This document shows positions 53,160 to 62,631 of a stretch of 64,000 nucleotides of DNA, in pieces. Origin of the DNA: Sphaerisporangium perillae (GTDB lineage Bacteria; Actinomycetota; Actinomycetes; Streptosporangiales; Streptosporangiaceae). The DNA lies in contig NZ_JALLPO010000019.1 of the NCBI RefSeq assembly GCF_023276435.1, positions 62,001-126,000 of the forward strand, given 5' to 3'. Position 1 is the stretch's first letter. Each line of letters starts with the position of its first letter. The position numbers and the translations under genes were made by a program. Below the pieces are notes generated by a model, which searched no databases, was not told the DNA's origin, and saw only the letters and a program-made list of their open reading frames with translations.

Positions 53160-54278
53160 TCACCGCGCTACCACTGCTCGCGCTAAGGCGCCGACGGCCT
53201 TGCCGAGCCGGTCGGGTAGGCCGTACCCGTTCGCGAGTACGTTCGCGAGGGTTTCGGCGGATGGGAAGGCGTGCGTGAGCCCGTGCCCGAGCCCGGCGAT
53301 GGGCGTCCCGTAGGAGCGAGCCAGGCGGCCAAGACCGCTCCTCGCATCCGGGCCGCAGAGCTCTTGGCTGATGACCGCGTGAACGGCAACCTCGAACGGT
53401 CCCCATGCGCCCGGGACACGCACTCCCGGCCGGGAGGTGATCAGGGGCCCGAGTGCCGCGTCCGCGGCGAGCTGCCCCAAGGCGAGGATTGGGTCCGAGT
53501 CGATGCCTGCGAGCCGGGCCGCTCGCTCCACGACGTGGATGACCCCTTCCCAGTAGGGGAGGTGCGCTCGCAGCTGCAGGTGGTCGGTGCCTCCTGGCCC
53601 GATCTCGAGCATCCCGGGCGCCCCATCGAGCGCGATGGTCCGGCGGTACATGCCTGATTCGACCGACTCGACACCAGGGATGGCTCGCTCGGCGAGGAAG
53701 TCAATGGTGGCATCCCAGTCGTAGGGGGCCGTGAACGGCATCCGCAGCACGAGCCCTCCATCGGCGGTGAGCCGATCGCCTCGCCTGCGACGTTCCCGGA
53801 GCTCGCGCGGGGTGGACCGGAACACCTCCTGCATCGCCCGGTTGAACTGGCGAAGGCTGCCGAACCCGGAGGCGAAGGCCACCTCCGCGATCGACAGGTC
53901 GGAGTCGTCGAGCAGGCGCCGGGCGAAGTGCGCACGACGTGAGCGGGCGAACTGGTCCGGGGTCACGCCGAGGTGGTCGTTGAACATGCGCCGCAGATGG
54001 CGCGCGGACACACCGAGCCGAGCGCCGAGCGCCGCCTCGTTGGCGTCGTCCAGCACGCTACTGATGATCAGCTGGACCGCCCGGCACACGAGCTCGGGGG
54101 CGTCATCTCCAACCGTGCCGGCCACCCGGTAGGGCCGGCAGCGCAGACACGCCCGGTAACCCGCGGCCTCCGCGGCGGCCGCCAGTTCGAACGTCCGGAT
54201 GTTCTCGGCGAGAGGTTTGGCCCCGCACCCGGGCCGGCAGTAGATCCCCGTCGTCCGCACGGCGGAATACGTCGTCAC
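53160..54278 (-). CDS. Ada-AlkA fusion DNA-repair protein, truncated
   Basis: 372 residues. Ada-type zinc site with C14, C18, C44 and C47 (GIYCRPGCGAKP, ACLRCRPYR); AraC helix-turn-helix (about 75-165: AALGARLGVSARHLRRMFND, LSIAEVAFASGFGSLRQFNR); then the AlkA N-terminal domain and the start of HhH-GPD (RVPGAWGPFEVAVHAVISQE). Full-length relatives are about 470-500 residues. Here the protein stops after ALARAVVAR, before the helix-hairpin-helix and the catalytic Asp of DNA-3-methyladenine glycosylases. It also starts at a GTG about 20 residues late, with a stop two codons upstream. The regulator half could still work; the glycosylase half should not. Confidence 0.85.
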   Translation of the reverse strand: MTTYSAVRTTGIYCRPGCGAKPLAENIRTFELAAAAEAAGYRACLRCRPYRVAGTVGDDAPELVCRAVQLIISSVLDDANEAALGARLGVSARHLRRMFNDHLGVTPDQFARSRRAHFARRLLDDSDLSIAEVAFASGFGSLRQFNRAMQEVFRSTPRELRERRRRGDRLTADGGLVLRMPFTAPYDWDATIDFLAERAIPGVESVESGMYRRTIALDGAPGMLEIGPGGTDHLQLRAHLPYWEGVIHVVERAARLAGIDSDPILALGQLAADAALGPLITSRPGVRVPGAWGPFEVAVHAVISQELCGPDARSGLGRLARSYGTPIAGLGHGLTHAFPSAETLANVLANGYGLPDRLGKAVGALARAVVAR

Positions 54279-54620
54279 AGGCTAAGACTCGCCTTCGCCG
54301 GCGAACGGGTCTAGCCGGATTCGGACACGACGGATCGGTGCCTCGCGGGTGTGAAGCACAGGGCCGATGCCAGTGGGAACGCAGATCCATGACAGTTGCG
54401 CGCGCCCGGCGTATCGATGCGGGCGGTGCCCGCGGGGCGGACTCTGGTGTGGCCCAACAACGCCTGACGGTGGTGGACCTGCCGACGGGCGAGCGCTGGG
54501 AGTCGGCGCGATGAGCTTGTTCCTGACGAAAGTCAGGGGTGGTGGGTGTCGTTCGGGTCCTGTGCCGGGGGGCCGCGAAATCTAGCGTGACCGGCGTCGA
54601 CGAGACGATCGGAGCACGTT
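54279..54620. other. Intergenic region without a recognisable gene
   Basis: About 340 bases. A plus-strand frame ending near 54514 reads RLTVVDLPTGERWESAR and might be a gene tail, and a minus-strand frame ends in IRLDPFAGEGES just before the Ada-AlkA start; neither can be assigned. A small GCGGGC/GCCCGC hairpin sits at 54419-54433. The promoter of the serine-hydrolase operon should lie in 54515-54620. Confidence 0.4.
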
Positions 54621-56135
54621 GTGTGGCAAGGCAAAGGCTGGTGGCGGAGTGTTGCGGCCGTGGTGGCCGCCGGTTCGGTGGTTCTGGCGATGCCAGGTCC
54701 GGCATTCGCGAAGGGGGAACCGGACGAGGCGGCGGTCGAGCGGGTGGTGTCCGGCTTCGCCGGCAAGGCGGGCTACCCGGGCATCGCCGTCGCGATCACC
54801 AAGGGCGACAAGGTGCTGTATGCGGGCGGATACGGCCATGACTCCTCCGGCGCCGCGGTGACCGCGACGACGCCGATGCCGGTGGCGTCGGTCAGCAAGT
54901 CGTTCACCGCGCTCGCCGTGATGCAGCTGGTCGAGGCGGGAAAGGTGGCGCTGGACGCGCCGGTGCGCGACTACCTGCCCGAATTCCGGATCGCCGATCC
55001 TCGGGGGGCGCGGATCACGGTGCGTGAGCTGCTGAACCAGACTTCGGGGATCACCGACGGCACGCTCCCGGAGAAGAGCCTGCCGCAGCCGGATTCGCCG
55101 GCGGGCGCCGTGACGCGAGCCCGTGACGCGACGCTGGCCGCCGAGCCCGGCACGAGGCACTACTACACGAACACGAACTACCACCTCGCCGCCCGGCTGG
55201 TGGAGGTCGTGGCGGGCGAGCCGTTCACGGGCTATCTGCGGCGTCACGTGTTCGAGCCCATCGGCATGCGGGCGACCACCACGGTCGGCCAGACCCCGCG
55301 CGACCTGCCGGGTGACGTGCGCGAGGGACACATCTACGCCTACGGGGCGTCGATACCCACCCCCGAGCCGAAGCGGTTCGTCAACGGCTCCGACGGTGTG
55401 ATCACCACGGCCGCCGACATGGCCAAGTGGCTGATCGTGCAGAGCGGCGGAGGCCTCGCCGCGAACGGCAGGCGCCTGGTCTCGACCGCGAGCGTCACGG
55501 CCATGCACACCTCGACGGACCGGCGGTGGACGTACGGGATGGGCTGGGACACCGACCAGAAGGGCCGGGTCCACCACGGCGGCATATGGTTCACCTACAC
55601 GGCCGAGCAGCTTCTGCTCCCCGGCGGCTACGGCATCGCGGTCATCGGCAACAGCGGCATCGGCCTGGGCAACGAGGGCATCGGCGCGCTGGCGGACGAG
55701 TTGGCCGTCCTCGTGACCGGCGGCGAGCCGTCGACCGGCGCCCCGGTGCGGCTGATCGTCGACTTGACGCTCGCCGGCCTAACCCTGCTGAGCCTGTTCC
55801 TCGGGGTCCGCAACCTGCGGCGTACCCGGGCGTGGGCGGACCGGCGCGCCGCCCGGCCGTCCTGGCGGCTCGTCCTGCGGCTGCTGCCCCGGCTCATCCC
55901 CCTCGCCCTGCTGGTGACCCTTCCGGACCTGCTCGGCCGGCTCGTCGGAGGCGGGCGGGACATCACCTTCATCCAGCTCTGCTACTACTCGGCAGCGCTG
56001 GTCACCTGGACGGCGGTCGCGGCCGTGCTGAACGTCAGCGTGCTGATCTCCCGCGTCGTCGCGCTGGCCCGGCTGCGCCGTCCGGCCGGGAGCCCGCCCC
56101 TGCGGGACGCATCGGCTCAGGTCGGCGCGAGATAG
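54621..56135 (+). CDS. Beta-lactamase class C-type serine hydrolase with C-terminal membrane domain
   Basis: 504 residues from GTG 54621. Signal sequence (about 1-30, VLAMPGPAFA cleavage region), then the penicillin-binding/transpeptidase-like domain: S90-V-S-K93, the YTNTNYH (YxN) motif and HHGG in place of KTG. The last 130 residues hold three hydrophobic segments (LIVDLTLAGLTLLSLFLGV; LIPLALLVTLP; LVTWTAVAAVLNVSVLI), so the catalytic domain is tethered outside the cell. Such proteins hydrolyse peptides, esters or beta-lactams. A kinase and response regulator follow within 10 bases, probably one operon. Confidence 0.88.
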   Translation: MWQGKGWWRSVAAVVAAGSVVLAMPGPAFAKGEPDEAAVERVVSGFAGKAGYPGIAVAITKGDKVLYAGGYGHDSSGAAVTATTPMPVASVSKSFTALAVMQLVEAGKVALDAPVRDYLPEFRIADPRGARITVRELLNQTSGITDGTLPEKSLPQPDSPAGAVTRARDATLAAEPGTRHYYTNTNYHLAARLVEVVAGEPFTGYLRRHVFEPIGMRATTTVGQTPRDLPGDVREGHIYAYGASIPTPEPKRFVNGSDGVITTAADMAKWLIVQSGGGLAANGRRLVSTASVTAMHTSTDRRWTYGMGWDTDQKGRVHHGGIWFTYTAEQLLLPGGYGIAVIGNSGIGLGNEGIGALADELAVLVTGGEPSTGAPVRLIVDLTLAGLTLLSLFLGVRNLRRTRAWADRRAARPSWRLVLRLLPRLIPLALLVTLPDLLGRLVGGGRDITFIQLCYYSAALVTWTAVAAVLNVSVLISRVVALARLRRPAGSPPLRDASAQVGAR

Positions 56136-56145
56136 TGTCGGCGCC

Positions 56146-57246
56146 GTGACGGGATACGGCCGCGGGCGGTTGACGACGTTGCCCGCCCCGCCATGGGCGC
56201 TCGGCGTGCTCGCGGGACTGCTGGCCGTCGTCGCCCTGTCGTATGCCGAACTACCGGCGTGGGCATGGGCAGGGGCCTTGCTGGCGCCGGTCGCGGCCGT
56301 GGCGCTGCTCGGGACGTACCCGGTGATCTCGCTGGGGGTGTGCGCGGCCATGAGCATCGCGACGGCACTGGGCATGGGCGACGCCGTCCCGGTGTGGAGC
56401 AGCGCGGTCGCCGGGGCCATCTTCGTGATCAGCCTGCTGGCCGGCCGCCGGATGCCCCGGCCGGCCCCGGCGCTGAGCGTGTTCGCGGTGGGGACGGCAC
56501 TGGACGTCGCGCTCGGTCTGATCGCCGGTGATGTGTGGAGCGTCGGGCTCCTGCTGCTCGGTCTGACGGTGGTACTGCCGTGGGTGCTGGGCCGCTCCAT
56601 CCGCCAGCAGGCCGAGTTGGTCGCGATCGCCGCCGAGCGTGCCCGGTTGCAGGAGCGGAACCGCATCGCCCACGACATGCACGACACTCTCGGGCACGAG
56701 CTGAGCCTGCTGGCGCTGCGCGCCGGAGCGCTCGAGATGGCGCTCGATCTCGATGACCGGCATCGGACGGCCGCGACGGAGTTGCGTGCCGGCGCCGGAC
56801 TGGCGACCGAGCGGCTGGCCGAGATCCTCACCGTGCTGCGCGCCGGCGAGCCCGCGCCCCTGCGGCCGGTTTCGGACCGCATCGAGGACCTCGTCGATCG
56901 GGCGGCCCGGGCCGGCCTGGCGGTATCGCTGGAGTGGCACGGCGTACTGCACCTGCCGCCGATGGTCGACCGGGCCGCCCACCGTGTCGTGCGGGAGGCG
57001 CTGACCAATGCCGCGAAGCACGCGGCCGGGGCGGCCGTGCGGGTGCGGCTGGCGACGGCGGACGGCACCACCGTGGTCACCGTCACCAACGCCCTGCCGC
57101 CGCACGCGCGGCGGGGTACGGGGGGACGCGCCGGCCTGACAGGACTACGGGAACACGTCCGGCTCGCCGGTGGAACCCTCCGAGCCGGGCGGCGTGATCA
57201 CGAGTTCGAGGTCGTGGCCACGTTGCCGCACATGGGGGAATCATGA
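56146..57246 (+). CDS. NarL/LiaS-type sensor histidine kinase
   Basis: 366 residues. Four to five membrane helices (about 10-150) with no large extracellular domain, then the HisKA_3 motif RNRIAHDMHDTLGHELSLL containing the phospho-His, and a HATPase with REALTNAAKHA (N-box) and GTGGRAGLTGLREHV. The intramembrane-sensing layout resembles kinases that watch the cell envelope. The response regulator follows with a four-base overlap, and the membrane serine hydrolase precedes it by 10 bases. Confidence 0.92.
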   Translation: MTGYGRGRLTTLPAPPWALGVLAGLLAVVALSYAELPAWAWAGALLAPVAAVALLGTYPVISLGVCAAMSIATALGMGDAVPVWSSAVAGAIFVISLLAGRRMPRPAPALSVFAVGTALDVALGLIAGDVWSVGLLLLGLTVVLPWVLGRSIRQQAELVAIAAERARLQERNRIAHDMHDTLGHELSLLALRAGALEMALDLDDRHRTAATELRAGAGLATERLAEILTVLRAGEPAPLRPVSDRIEDLVDRAARAGLAVSLEWHGVLHLPPMVDRAAHRVVREALTNAAKHAAGAAVRVRLATADGTTVVTVTNALPPHARRGTGGRAGLTGLREHVRLAGGTLRAGRRDHEFEVVATLPHMGES

Positions 57247-57896
57247 TCCGGGTCCTGCTGGCCGACGACGACGTGATGATCCGGGCCGGGGTGCGTGCCA
57301 TCCTCAACACCGACCCGGACATCGACGTGGTCGCCGAAGCCGGCGACGGGCGGGAGGCCGTCGAACTCACTCTTGCGCACCGCCCGGACGTCGCCCTGCT
57401 CGACATCCGCATGCCCCGCCTCGACGGCCTCGCCGCCGGCGCCGAGATCACCCGCGCGGCGCCGTCGGTCGCCGTCGCCATCCTCACCACCTTCGGTGAG
57501 GATGCCTACCTGGCCCGAGCACTCGACGACGGCGCCCGCGGCTTCCTGCTCAAGTCCGGCGACCCACGCGAACTGATCGCCGGCGTCCACGCAGTGGCCG
57601 GAGGCGGCGCCTACCTGTCACCGAGGATGGCCGCACGGGTGATCGGCCGACTCCGAGCCGGCGGACTCAGCCGCGCCACAGCAGCACGCGCCAGGGTGGG
57701 GGCGCTCACTGACCGGGAACGCGACGTACTGGCCCTGCTCGGCGCCGGGCTGTCCAACGCCCAGATCGCCAACCGGCTGGGCCTCGTCGAAGGCACGGTC
57801 AAGGGCCACGTCAGCGCCATCTTCACCCGGCTCGACCTGCGGAACCGCGTACAAGCGGCCATCCTGGCCCACGAGGCCGGCCTCATAGCGGAGTGA
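57243..57896 (+). CDS. NarL/LuxR-family response regulator
   Basis: 217 residues. Receiver with the acidic pocket LLADDD (5-10), phospho-acceptor D54 in ALLDIRMPRLDG and the conserved Lys in GFLLKSGDP. The LuxR helix-turn-helix reads LTDRERDVLALLGAGLSNAQ and IANRLGLVEGTVKGHVSAIF. Cognate partner of the kinase at 56146 (ATGA overlap). Likely controls its own operon, including the serine hydrolase. Confidence 0.95.
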   Translation: MIRVLLADDDVMIRAGVRAILNTDPDIDVVAEAGDGREAVELTLAHRPDVALLDIRMPRLDGLAAGAEITRAAPSVAVAILTTFGEDAYLARALDDGARGFLLKSGDPRELIAGVHAVAGGGAYLSPRMAARVIGRLRAGGLSRATAARARVGALTDRERDVLALLGAGLSNAQIANRLGLVEGTVKGHVSAIFTRLDLRNRVQAAILAHEAGLIAE

Positions 57897-58229
57897 CGCT
57901 CTCGCCACCGTTCCCAACCTGAGCGCGGCCCCCAGATATACACGCTGGATTTCACGTACACGGGGGCGGGAGCCCCGAAACCCGCCGCGCCTGAGAGGCG
58001 GCACGTACGGTTTCGCCGCCGGCGCGTGCCCGCGCGACGGACGAAACCGTCCTGAAACCGCTACCCCCGTATACCTGTCCCCCATGTCTCACTGCCGGCG
58101 ACTGGGCATCCGCCAAGGAATCCCGCGCGATGAAGCGCCTGCCGAAAACCAGCGAGCCGAAAGGACCACGTCCAGGCCGGCACCGTCCTTTCCCCGAATC
58201 CTCTCCCTAGATCCCTGGAGGGCACCTTG
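57897..58229. other. Intergenic region with an inverted repeat
   Basis: About 330 bases. ACGGTTTCG (58007-58015) and CGAAACCGT (58042-58050) are perfect 9-bp arms with a 26-base spacer; they could form a terminator for the response regulator or an operator. CCGTATACCTG at 58067-58077 may be part of the promoter of the next gene. No gene is seen. Confidence 0.45.
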
Positions 58230-59795
58230 ATGAGATTTCCAATTCGCGGACGTCTTGCCGTGCAGAAACCTCGCCGCTCGACATCCCTTCTCGCGGGCGC
58301 GCTGATGCTGGCCGCATCGGCGATCGCCGCCGCCCCGGCCGACGCCGAAGCCAAGGCGAGCAAGATCGACTGGCACTCCTGCTCTGCGCCCGCCGCCGGA
58401 GCGGTCGAGTGCGCGACCATCAAGGTGCCACTCGACTGGTCCAACCCCCATGGAAAGACCATCGACATCGCCCTGGCCCGCCGCAAGGCCACCAAACCCG
58501 GCGCCCGCATCGGTTCCATCCTCCTGGATCCCGGCGGCCCCGGTGTCCCCGGTATCGACGAAGTCAAGCGCAAGCCGAATTTGTTCACCCCGGCCGTGAG
58601 CGAACGCTTCGACGTGATCGGCTTCGACCCACGGGGCGTCGGCAGCAGCACCTCGGTCAAGTGCGACACGAAGCTGCTCGAGCAGGCCACGACCGCCAAA
58701 ACCCTTGCAACCCGTAGTGCGGCCGACTACGCCGCCTTCGCAGGCGCCAACGCGAAGCTCAGCCAGAACTGTCGCAAGCTCACCGGCGCGCTGTATGACC
58801 ACCTCGACAACCGGCAGGTCGCCCGAGACATCGAGGCCATCCGGGTCGCCCTCGGCGAGAAAAGGATCACCCAGGTCGGATACTCCTACGGAACCCTGAC
58901 GGGTCAGCAATACGCCGAGATGTTCCCCGAGCACGTCCGGGCGATGGTCACCGACGGCAACATGGACCACAGCGTGCAGTCGATTTGGGACTTCCTGGAT
59001 GCCCAAACCGCCGCGATGGAGAACAACTTCGTCCAGTGGGCCGACTGGTGCGACAAGACCTCCGATTGCGCCCTGTACGGAAGGGACGCCAGGAAGATCT
59101 ACGGTGAGCTGCGCGAGCGGGCCAAGAACGGGAACCTGGTCGACCCGGCCACCGGCGAGAAGGTCGACTTCGTCAGATTGACCGGAACAGCCCAGCGCGT
59201 CAACGCCCCGGAATTCTGGAAGGACCTCGCCGAGACTTTGGAGACGCTCTACGACGGCACCAGTCCGACACCGGGTGAGACGCCCACGACCATGCCACCC
59301 CGGACGCCGCCTAAAGTACAGAACTACGCACGCCAGGCGATGTATTGCCAGGACTGGTCCTTCCGGCTCAAGAACTACGCCGAGTTGAAGAGCGGGCTCT
59401 CCCGGCTGACCAAGCGGTACCCCAATGTCAACTGGAACCCCAACGCCACCGAGGCCGCGTTGGACTGCGTGGGATACCGCGGAAAGGCCACCAATCCCCA
59501 GGCACCTCTGATGGTCAAGGGCGCCCCGCCGCTCGTCATGGTCGGCAACGTCAACGACTTCGCCACCGTGTACCCGTGGTCCAAGAACGCCGCCAAGCAG
59601 AGCGGAGCGACCCTCGTCACCTACAAGGGTTTCGGACACACCATCTACCCGTCCACCGTCGCCTACGGGCCGAGCAAGTGCATCAACGACGTGATCGACG
59701 CCTACCTCATCCACCTCAAGGTTCCCGGCGCCGGCGTCAAATGCCCGGCCATCGAAGTGCCGGGCCAGGGCAACCAGCCCGCACCGCCACAGTGA
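58230..59795 (+). CDS. Secreted tripeptidylaminopeptidase-like alpha/beta hydrolase
   Basis: 521 residues from ATG 58230 (a TTG lies directly upstream). Signal peptide about 1-40 ending near ADAEA. The catalytic domain matches the SlpD/TAP group: oxyanion region LLDPGGPGVPGID, DPRGVGSST, nucleophile in QVGYSYGTLTGQQ, acid in VGNVNDFATVYP and His in FGHTIYPS. Cys residues CDTK, NCRK, CDKT, CAL and CVGY are placed as in the disulfide-bonded relatives. These enzymes release tripeptides from proteins outside the cell. The sequence is a little less GC-rich than average for the window. Confidence 0.92.
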   Translation: MRFPIRGRLAVQKPRRSTSLLAGALMLAASAIAAAPADAEAKASKIDWHSCSAPAAGAVECATIKVPLDWSNPHGKTIDIALARRKATKPGARIGSILLDPGGPGVPGIDEVKRKPNLFTPAVSERFDVIGFDPRGVGSSTSVKCDTKLLEQATTAKTLATRSAADYAAFAGANAKLSQNCRKLTGALYDHLDNRQVARDIEAIRVALGEKRITQVGYSYGTLTGQQYAEMFPEHVRAMVTDGNMDHSVQSIWDFLDAQTAAMENNFVQWADWCDKTSDCALYGRDARKIYGELRERAKNGNLVDPATGEKVDFVRLTGTAQRVNAPEFWKDLAETLETLYDGTSPTPGETPTTMPPRTPPKVQNYARQAMYCQDWSFRLKNYAELKSGLSRLTKRYPNVNWNPNATEAALDCVGYRGKATNPQAPLMVKGAPPLVMVGNVNDFATVYPWSKNAAKQSGATLVTYKGFGHTIYPSTVAYGPSKCINDVIDAYLIHLKVPGAGVKCPAIEVPGQGNQPAPPQ

Positions 59796-59977
59796 GCGAT
59801 CGGGCCAGGCTTCGTACCGTTCGCCACTACTCGCTTTCAGCCCGGAACGGGCCTCCCCGCAGGGGGATCAGAGGCTAGTGCGGTGTCAACCGACGTTCGC
59901 CGGGTCTGCTACGAATGAACCAGCCAAAGTCGGCGCCGGGTCGAGCATCCGTGACGCGATCAAGGAGCTGGTGACCG

Positions 59978-60778
59978 ATGAACGACTTCACAGCACAGAC
60001 GGGGCGGGTCGCCGTCGTCACCGGCGCGGGCAGCGTCGACGGCATCGGGTTCGCCTGCGCGCGGCGCCTCGCTGCGGACGGGATGCGCGTGGTGCTGACC
60101 TCCACCACGGAGCGCATTCATGCACGCGCCGCCGAGCTGCGGGAGCAGGGAGCCGACGCGGTGGGCCTCGCCGCGGACCTCACCGACCCCCGCGCGGCCG
60201 GGGAGCTGATCCGCCTCGCCATGACGCAGTACGGCCGGCTGGACGTACTGGTCAACAACGCTGGCATGACCTCAGTGAGCGACCCTGATGACCCGGCCGA
60301 CATCGGCCGGCTCTCTGACGACCAGTGGAGACGGTCGATAGCCCGGAACCTGGACACCGTGTTCTTCATGACCCGGGCGGCGCTGGAGCCCATGCTCGCC
60401 GGCGGCCACGGCCGGATCGTCAATATGGCCTCGGTCTCCGGACCGGTCCTCGCCTTCCGCGGCGACAGCGCCTACCACGCGGCAAAGGCCGGGGTCGTCG
60501 GCCTCACCCGCGGCGTGGCGATCGAGGTGGCGGATCGGGGTGTGACCGTCAACGCGGTGGCTCCCGGGTGGATCGCCACAGGCTCCTCCACCGACCGAGA
60601 GCTGATGCTGGGCGCGGCCACACCGGTGGGCCGGTCGGGCACCGCCGAGGAGGTGGCCGGCCTGGTGGCCTTTCTTGCGTCGCCGGAAGCGAGCTACATC
60701 ACCGGCCAGGTTTTCGTGGTCGACGGCGGGAACTCGATCCAGGAGGAGGGGGGTGTCCAGCACCACCCCATCGACTGA
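59978..60778 (+). CDS. SDR-family oxidoreductase (FabG-like)
   Basis: 266 residues. Cofactor motif VTGAGSVDGIGFACARRLA, NNAGMTSVS, the catalytic Ser in NMASVSG and SAYHAAKAG (YxxxK), and the typical tail AGLVAFLASPEASYITGQVF VVDGG. An unusual SVD insertion sits in the glycine loop, as in some 3-oxoacyl-ACP reductase-like paralogues. AAGGAG lies about 13 bases upstream of ATG 59978. A strong hairpin follows. Substrate unknown. Confidence 0.9.
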   Translation: MNDFTAQTGRVAVVTGAGSVDGIGFACARRLAADGMRVVLTSTTERIHARAAELREQGADAVGLAADLTDPRAAGELIRLAMTQYGRLDVLVNNAGMTSVSDPDDPADIGRLSDDQWRRSIARNLDTVFFMTRAALEPMLAGGHGRIVNMASVSGPVLAFRGDSAYHAAKAGVVGLTRGVAIEVADRGVTVNAVAPGWIATGSSTDRELMLGAATPVGRSGTAEEVAGLVAFLASPEASYITGQVFVVDGGNSIQEEGGVQHHPID

Positions 60779-60812
60779 CCAGCATCGCCCGCGCCAGATC
60801 GCTGGCCGTGAC

Positions 60813-60852
60813 GACGGATGCCGGTCACGCTGCGGCGTGGCCGGCATCCGTC
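60813..60852. terminator. Hairpin terminator after the SDR gene
   Basis: Outer stem 60813-60824 with 60841-60852 (12 perfect pairs), then a T-G pair and an inner CACGC/GCGTG stem around a TGCG loop; about 18 bp in total, 34 bases after the stop. Confidence 0.8.
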
Positions 60853-61000
60853 ACGTTCTCCGACGGCGTTCAGGCCCGCGAGTCGTGGTCGGGATCCGGG
60901 CGGTCGGCGGAATGCGTGGCCCCGGCGGCGTTGGGGCACGTTCCGGCGGTGCGGCTAAAACGGCTGGTGCGGCCTGTGGGAGGTAGGACAGATTGGTCCC

Positions 61001-61744
61001 ATGGAACGCCAGTTCATCAGCCATCTCGCCCATCGAGACCATCCCATCGCCGCGCCGGTCTCCGGCGCGCACGTCACCCGGCTGCTACGGCGGGCACGGC
61101 TGCCCGAGGCGGCGAGGATCCTCGATCTCGGCTGCGGTGAGGGAGCCTGGACGCTGCGTGCGCTGGCGCTCTACGAGGACGCGACCGCCGACGGCGTCGA
61201 CATCTCCGCCGACGCGCTCAAGGCGGCCGAGGGGAATGCAGAAATCCAGGGCGTCTGGGAGCGCATCCGGCTGCACGAGAGGCCGGCCGCCGACTTTCCG
61301 GTGGCCGAGCGGTACGACCTGGTGGTCTGCGTCGGGGCGACGCACGCGTTCGGCGGACTCGGCCCCACCGTCGACCACGTACGGCGCTACCTGAGGCCGA
61401 ACGGGCTGGCGCTGATCGGCGAGGCGTTCTGGGAGCGCGAGCCGACGCCGGAGGCGCTCACCCGGCTGGGCGCCGAGCCGTCTGAGTTCCTCGACCTACC
61501 GGGTACCGTCGCCGCCGCCGAGTCCGCCGGTTTCGACACGGTCTATGCGTACACCAGCGACCTGTCCGAATGGGACGAATACGAGTGGTCCTGGACGGGG
61601 ACGCTGCTGCGCTGGGCCAACGAGAACCCTGGCCCGGACGCCGACGCGGCCCGCGCTGCCGCCCTGGAGCACCGCGACATGTGGCTGCACGGCTACCGAG
61701 GAATTTTGGGCTTCGTCACCCTCCTGCTCCAACGGACAGGCTGA
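61001..61744 (+). CDS. Class I SAM-dependent methyltransferase
   Basis: 247 residues. Motif I is RILDLGCGEGAWTLRALAL, motif II region ATADGVDISADAL, motif IV YDLVVCVGATHAFGGL. The family resembles ubiquinone/small-molecule methyltransferases; the WDEYEWSWTGTLLRW segment near the C-terminus is found in actinomycete paralogues. It stands alone; no substrate can be proposed. GGGAGGTAGGA lies about 20 bases upstream of the ATG. Confidence 0.9.
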   Translation: MERQFISHLAHRDHPIAAPVSGAHVTRLLRRARLPEAARILDLGCGEGAWTLRALALYEDATADGVDISADALKAAEGNAEIQGVWERIRLHERPAADFPVAERYDLVVCVGATHAFGGLGPTVDHVRRYLRPNGLALIGEAFWEREPTPEALTRLGAEPSEFLDLPGTVAAAESAGFDTVYAYTSDLSEWDEYEWSWTGTLLRWANENPGPDADAARAAALEHRDMWLHGYRGILGFVTLLLQRTG

Positions 61745-61792
61745 CCCATCCGCCACGCGATCTTCGTATAGCTGCCGCGTCCACGGCAGGCA

Positions 61793-62035
61793 TCACGACC
61801 CGCGATGCCTTGACCTGAGGTAATCGTCCACCGACTTCTTACTGCTGCGCCACAGACCGTCGTCCCCCTTGATCGCACGGAGTCGTCCCCGTGCGGCAGC
61901 GACCCGGAGGGCGTTTTCGCTGACGGCGTGCGTCGCAAGAACGGGTAGGGGGACGAGCTCGACCGGACCGGCCACCGCCGGCATGACGAAGCGGTACAGA
62001 TTCGTCGTCACGCTGCGTGCGATGAGCTCACCCAA
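61793..62035 (-). CDS. Small excisionase/helix-turn-helix-like protein
   Basis: 80 residues ending in ALRVAAARGRLRAIKGDDGLWRSSKKSVDDYL. The second half has the shape of a MerR/Xis-like helix-turn-helix in which an 'A-x-x-G-R-L-x-A' helix is followed by a wing (GLWRSS) and 'V-D-D-Y-L'. A DNA-binding role is likely. It lies divergent from a decayed serine recombinase, so both may come from one integrative element. Confidence 0.55.
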   Translation of the reverse strand: MGELIARSVTTNLYRFVMPAVAGPVELVPLPVLATHAVSENALRVAAARGRLRAIKGDDGLWRSSKKSVDDYLRSRHRGS

Positions 62036-62227
62036 TGGGCCGAGCTCGTCATTGTCGGCTCGACGCTCTGAGCGTCACCACTGGCGATCTGGGCCGGCTT
62101 GGCACTCGTGCCTTGGGCCGCACCCCGGTAGGGGCGCGACCCATCCACAAGAGGTCAGGCTTCGCCCGGTGGTGAGACCGATTGGGCAGCTCACGCCGGT
62201 GCCTACGAGCGTGTATCAATGTGACCC

Positions 62228-62631
62228 ATGCGACGGGCTGCGATCTACTGCCGGATCAGCCAGGACCGCGCGGGTGCCGGGCTCGGCGTCGCCCGCCAGG
62301 AAGCCGACTGTCGAGCCCTTGTCGAACGCCGGGGATGGCAAGTCATCGACGTCTACTCCGACAACGACGTCAGCGCGTACTCGGGAAGTCCTCGCCCCGC
62401 ATGGCAACGACTGCTCAGCGACATCGCAGCCGGGACGGTCGACGCGATCGTCTGCTGGCACGTCGACAGACTGACACGCTCACCGCGCGAACTCGAAGAC
62501 GTCATCGACCTGGCCACCCCGACCGGGCGTCTGATCGCCCGGATGCTCGGAGCCGCCGCCCGCCACGAGGCCGAGCACAAAGCCGAACGGCAAAAGCGTC
62601 AACGACGGCAGAGCGCCGAGGCAGGGAGGCG
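62228..62631 (+). pseudogene. Serine recombinase, internally deleted and 3'-truncated
   Basis: The N-terminus RRAAIYCRISQDRAGAGLGV contains the catalytic serine of the resolvase domain; QEADCRALVERRGWQVIDVY and ICWHVDRLTRSPREL follow. Then VIDLATPTGRLIARML joins two parts that in relatives are separated by about 18 residues (VIDLA-DRHG...EIDLA-TPTG), so an in-frame deletion has removed part of the domain. The frame runs on through AARHEAEHKAERQKRQRRQS and then into foreign sequence near 62630; the recombinase and zinc-ribbon domains are missing. A remnant of an integrated element. Confidence 0.85.
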
